The notes below the pieces were generated by a model. It searched no databases and was not told the DNA's origin. It was given only the letters and a program-made list of their open reading frames with translations. Position numbers and translations under genes: made by a program. Below, one piece after another: positions 4,807-6,817 of a stretch of 6,817 bases of DNA (position 1 is its first letter; each line of letters starts with the position of its first letter). This DNA comes from Acidobacteriota bacterium (lineage in GTDB: Bacteria; Acidobacteriota; UBA6911; RPQK01; JADFOI01). The DNA lies in contig JAPYTY010000111.1 in assembly GCA_029942065.1 (NCBI GenBank), forward strand, positions 1-6,817, written 5' to 3'.

Positions 4807-6817
4807 CTAATTCACCCGTTTGACGGGCAGATGGAGTCGAAAGGTGGTTCCTTGGCCTGATGTGCTATCCACATTGATGCGCCCCGAATGCTCCCGAATT
4901 ATACCATAGGAGACGGAGAGCCCCAGACCCGACCCTTCGCCCGCTTTTTTGGTGGTGAAGAAGGGGTCATAGATTTTTTTCACGTTCTCCTCGGAGATTC
5001 CAGTGCCACTGTCCTGAATCTTGACCACCAGTTGCGAATCCTCCTGGTAGGTCCTGACGGTCAGCTTTCCTCCTTGAGGCATTGCGTCCCGGGCATTGAG
5101 AACCAGGTTCATGAAGACCTGTTGCAGTTTTCCGCCATTGGCCAGAGTGACAGGAAGAGACGCATCCAGATCCAACTTCACTTCAACATCGGACTTTCGA
5201 AACTGGTGATCCATCAGCGAAAGAGTCTCCACCATCAGGCTGTTGACATTAACCTCACTGAAGTCGCGGTCGCTCACCCGGGCAAAATTCAACAGGTTAT
5301 CCACAATGGTCGAAGCTCTGAAACCCTGCGTTTCAATCTTCTTCAAAATTTCATGGCGCGGATCACTGGGAGGAGTTTCCTTCACAAGCATCTGGGTGTA
5401 ACTGCAGACTCCGGTCAGCGGAGTGTTGATCTCATGGGCGATACCCGCTGCCAGCAAACCGATGGAGCTCAGCTTTTCGGCCTGCAGAAGCTGGTTCTCC
5501 AGTTGCCCCTTCTCCGTCACATCGTCAAAGACCACCAGAATCCCGGTCACGACATCCTCCTGCAGCACAAAAGGCGAGAGAGTGATGTTCACCAGACGAC
5601 TCTGGCCCTTTTTCATTTCAACATGCGTCTTATAGAACCGGCTGGTGACACCTGCCACCCACCTGGGGCCTTCAATGCCCCTTTTCAGTGTTTGAACCAG
5701 ATCGTCGGGGAATATGTCGGAAACGTCGTTACCCACGACATCGGTACTTTTCAGGCCGAAGATCGCCACCATGGCGTTGTTCCAGACGGTTATCTCTCCT
5801 TCAGGGTCGATCGCCATGACGCCCACCGTGATGCTTTCCACGACCTCTTCGTTATAGGCCTTCAACTGAGCCAGTTCACTTGCCTTCCCTTCCAAGGACC
5901 TGTAAAGGAGGGCATTGTCCATGGCAATAGCGGCGTACCCGGACAAGGTTCCAATCAGGTCCAGATCTTCCGTGCTCAGGAACTCCCCATTGCGGCGTTT
6001 CCCCAGCGCCCAGAAGCCAATGACGCGCCCATGCACGCGCATCGGTTGGACGTAATGGAGGCCTCCCTGGCCCAACTGAGATCGCAGTCGCTCAACGTGT
6101 TCACTGGAGGAAAGCAGAAGCAGGGGGTTCAGATCCCGATCAAAATTGGAAAAAATGGCGTCTGGAGCGATTACATGATCGAGGCCATTCCTGTCGATAG
6201 GCATGCCCTCGGCATGGTAGAGCCGATAAGTATTCACCTGAGAATTATCCCTCAGGAAAATGGCGATCGGGGTGATGTTCAAGGTTTTCCGAATCCTTTC
6301 CGAAACCTTTTCTGCGAGCGAGGAAAGCCGGATCTCTGAACTCAGCGTCTTGCCGAATTCCGCAAGGGACTGGCGGTAGTCGTATTCCTCCCTGTAAAAG
6401 TAGCGATCTATCTGGTCCTGTATCCGGTTTTTCAAAGGGGCGAAAAGGAAGGCCACCAGCAGAGCCGCAACCGTGAACAGCACAAAACCCGACTCCGGAG
6501 AAAAGCCCTGAATGGCTCGGCCAACGAGCAGGACAATGCCGACGTAAAGCCCCAAAAGACCGGAACTGGACAGGGCATAGGCAGCTCCCTGCTTGAAAAG
6601 GAACTTGATGTCCATGAGGCGACGCTTGGTGATAGCGTATCCAAAGCCTATGGGAATCAGCACCAGCCCCAGAAGGGAGGCCTCCAAGTAGGGAGAGATC
6701 GGCAAACCCAGGGCAAAGGGCAAGGCGTAAAGGCAAATGAAGGGGCCCACCCCGATGGCTGTAGCGCTGGCGATCCATTTCATCTGCTGGCGCTGGACCA
6801 GGGAGGTCATTTCCCTT
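4807..6817 (-). CDS. Membrane-bound GAF/PAS sensor histidine kinase, N-terminus beyond window
   Basis: An inner-membrane sensor kinase, presumably phosphorylating the regulator encoded next. Residues are numbered from the Met codon at 6810. Order: hydrophobic helices at about 16-35, 43-60, 77-98 and 107-125; a GAF-like domain about 150-302; a coiled linker about 303-322; a PAS domain about 323-435 (ITVGVMAIDPEGEITVWNNA and a DDVTEK ending); HisKA with phospho-acceptor His459 in AAGIAHEINTPL; and an HATPase_c domain with N-box (NLVLNARDAM, 568-577), DSGTG (600-604), PFFTT (616-620) and GSGLGLS (626-632). All catalytic boxes are intact. The Met at 6810 has only AGGGAA three bases before it and the frame stays open to the window edge. 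Kinases with this architecture usually carry more membrane helices upstream, so the true start is probably outside. The phosphotransfer partner and the GAF/PAS ligand are not evident. Confidence 0.95.
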   Translation of the reverse strand, partial: REMTSLVQRQQMKWIASATAIGVGPFICLYALPFALGLPISPYLEASLLGLVLIPIGFGYAITKRRLMDIKFLFKQGAAYALSSSGLLGLYVGIVLLVGRAIQGFSPESGFVLFTVAALLVAFLFAPLKNRIQDQIDRYFYREEYDYRQSLAEFGKTLSSEIRLSSLAEKVSERIRKTLNITPIAIFLRDNSQVNTYRLYHAEGMPIDRNGLDHVIAPDAIFSNFDRDLNPLLLLSSSEHVERLRSQLGQGGLHYVQPMRVHGRVIGFWALGKRRNGEFLSTEDLDLIGTLSGYAAIAMDNALLYRSLEGKASELAQLKAYNEEVVESITVGVMAIDPEGEITVWNNAMVAIFGLKSTDVVGNDVSDIFPDDLVQTLKRGIEGPRWVAGVTSRFYKTHVEMKKGQSRLVNITLSPFVLQEDVVTGILVVFDDVTEKGQLENQLLQAEKLSSIGLLAAGIAHEINTPLTGVCSYTQMLVKETPPSDPRHEILKKIETQGFRASTIVDNLLNFARVSDRDFSEVNVNSLMVETLSLMDHQFRKSDVEVKLDLDASLPVTLANGGKLQQVFMNLVLNARDAMPQGGKLTVRTYQEDSQLVVKIQDSGTGISEENVKKIYDPFFTTKKAGEGSGLGLSVSYGIIREHSGRINVDSTSGQGTTFRLHLPVKRVN

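Noticed and set aside
4888..6339. Long plus-strand open frame (483 codons) opposite the histidine kinase
   Set aside because: It lies wholly antisense to a kinase with every catalytic motif intact, shows no recognisable domain and has a His/Gln-rich composition typical of a reverse-frame shadow.
6808..6810. ATG at 6810 as the true start of the histidine kinase
   Set aside because: The frame stays open to the window edge, the purine run is only 3 bases before it, and the first residues look like the middle of a longer membrane domain.

Overview
All recognisable genes lie on the minus strand, so transcription runs from high to low coordinates. In that order the window holds: the 3' part of a membrane-anchored GAF/PAS sensor histidine kinase (4807-6817, open at the right edge); an NtrC-family sigma54-activating response regulator (3297-4679); an ExbB/TolQ-type motor protein (2412-3071); two consecutive ExbD/TolR-type proteins (1981-2415 and 1547-1984); an exported TPR-repeat protein (583-1581); and the N-terminal 169 residues of enolase (1-507, running off the left edge).

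The organism is a Gram-negative (diderm) bacterium of moderate GC content. ExbB/ExbD proteins work in the inner membrane against an outer-membrane or periplasmic partner, and sigma54 activators of this type are bacterial. The mix of a GAF/PAS kinase with an NtrC-type regulator, a TonB-less ExbB-ExbD-ExbD-TPR cluster and short heptad repeats between genes would suit Acidobacteriota or a deltaproteobacterial-type lineage. That placement is inference, because no rRNA or other phylogenetic marker except partial enolase is present.

Layout. The kinase and regulator form a two-component pair separated by 127 bp. A 225-bp gap (3072-3296) follows, holding a heptad tandem repeat, a duplicated CCCCTGA element with a hairpin, a possible sigma70-like -10 box and a strong ribosome binding site for exbB. 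The exbB and two exbD genes are joined by 4-base ATGA stop/start overlaps, and the second exbD overlaps the TPR gene, so these four genes are almost certainly one translationally coupled operon. After 75 bp, which hold a degenerate version of the same heptad repeat, comes enolase on the same strand.

How they may work together. ExbB plus two different ExbD-like proteins would form a proton-driven inner-membrane motor. The TPR protein, exported to the periplasm, is a candidate partner or scaffold. No TonB or TolA is encoded here. The upstream two-component system may control this operon or distant sigma54 promoters, but no convincing -24/-12 promoter is visible in the gap. Enolase is probably a housekeeping neighbour. 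Nothing in the window is clearly an undescribed system. The most interesting parts are the one-ExbB/two-ExbD/TPR motor cluster and the shared intergenic heptads.
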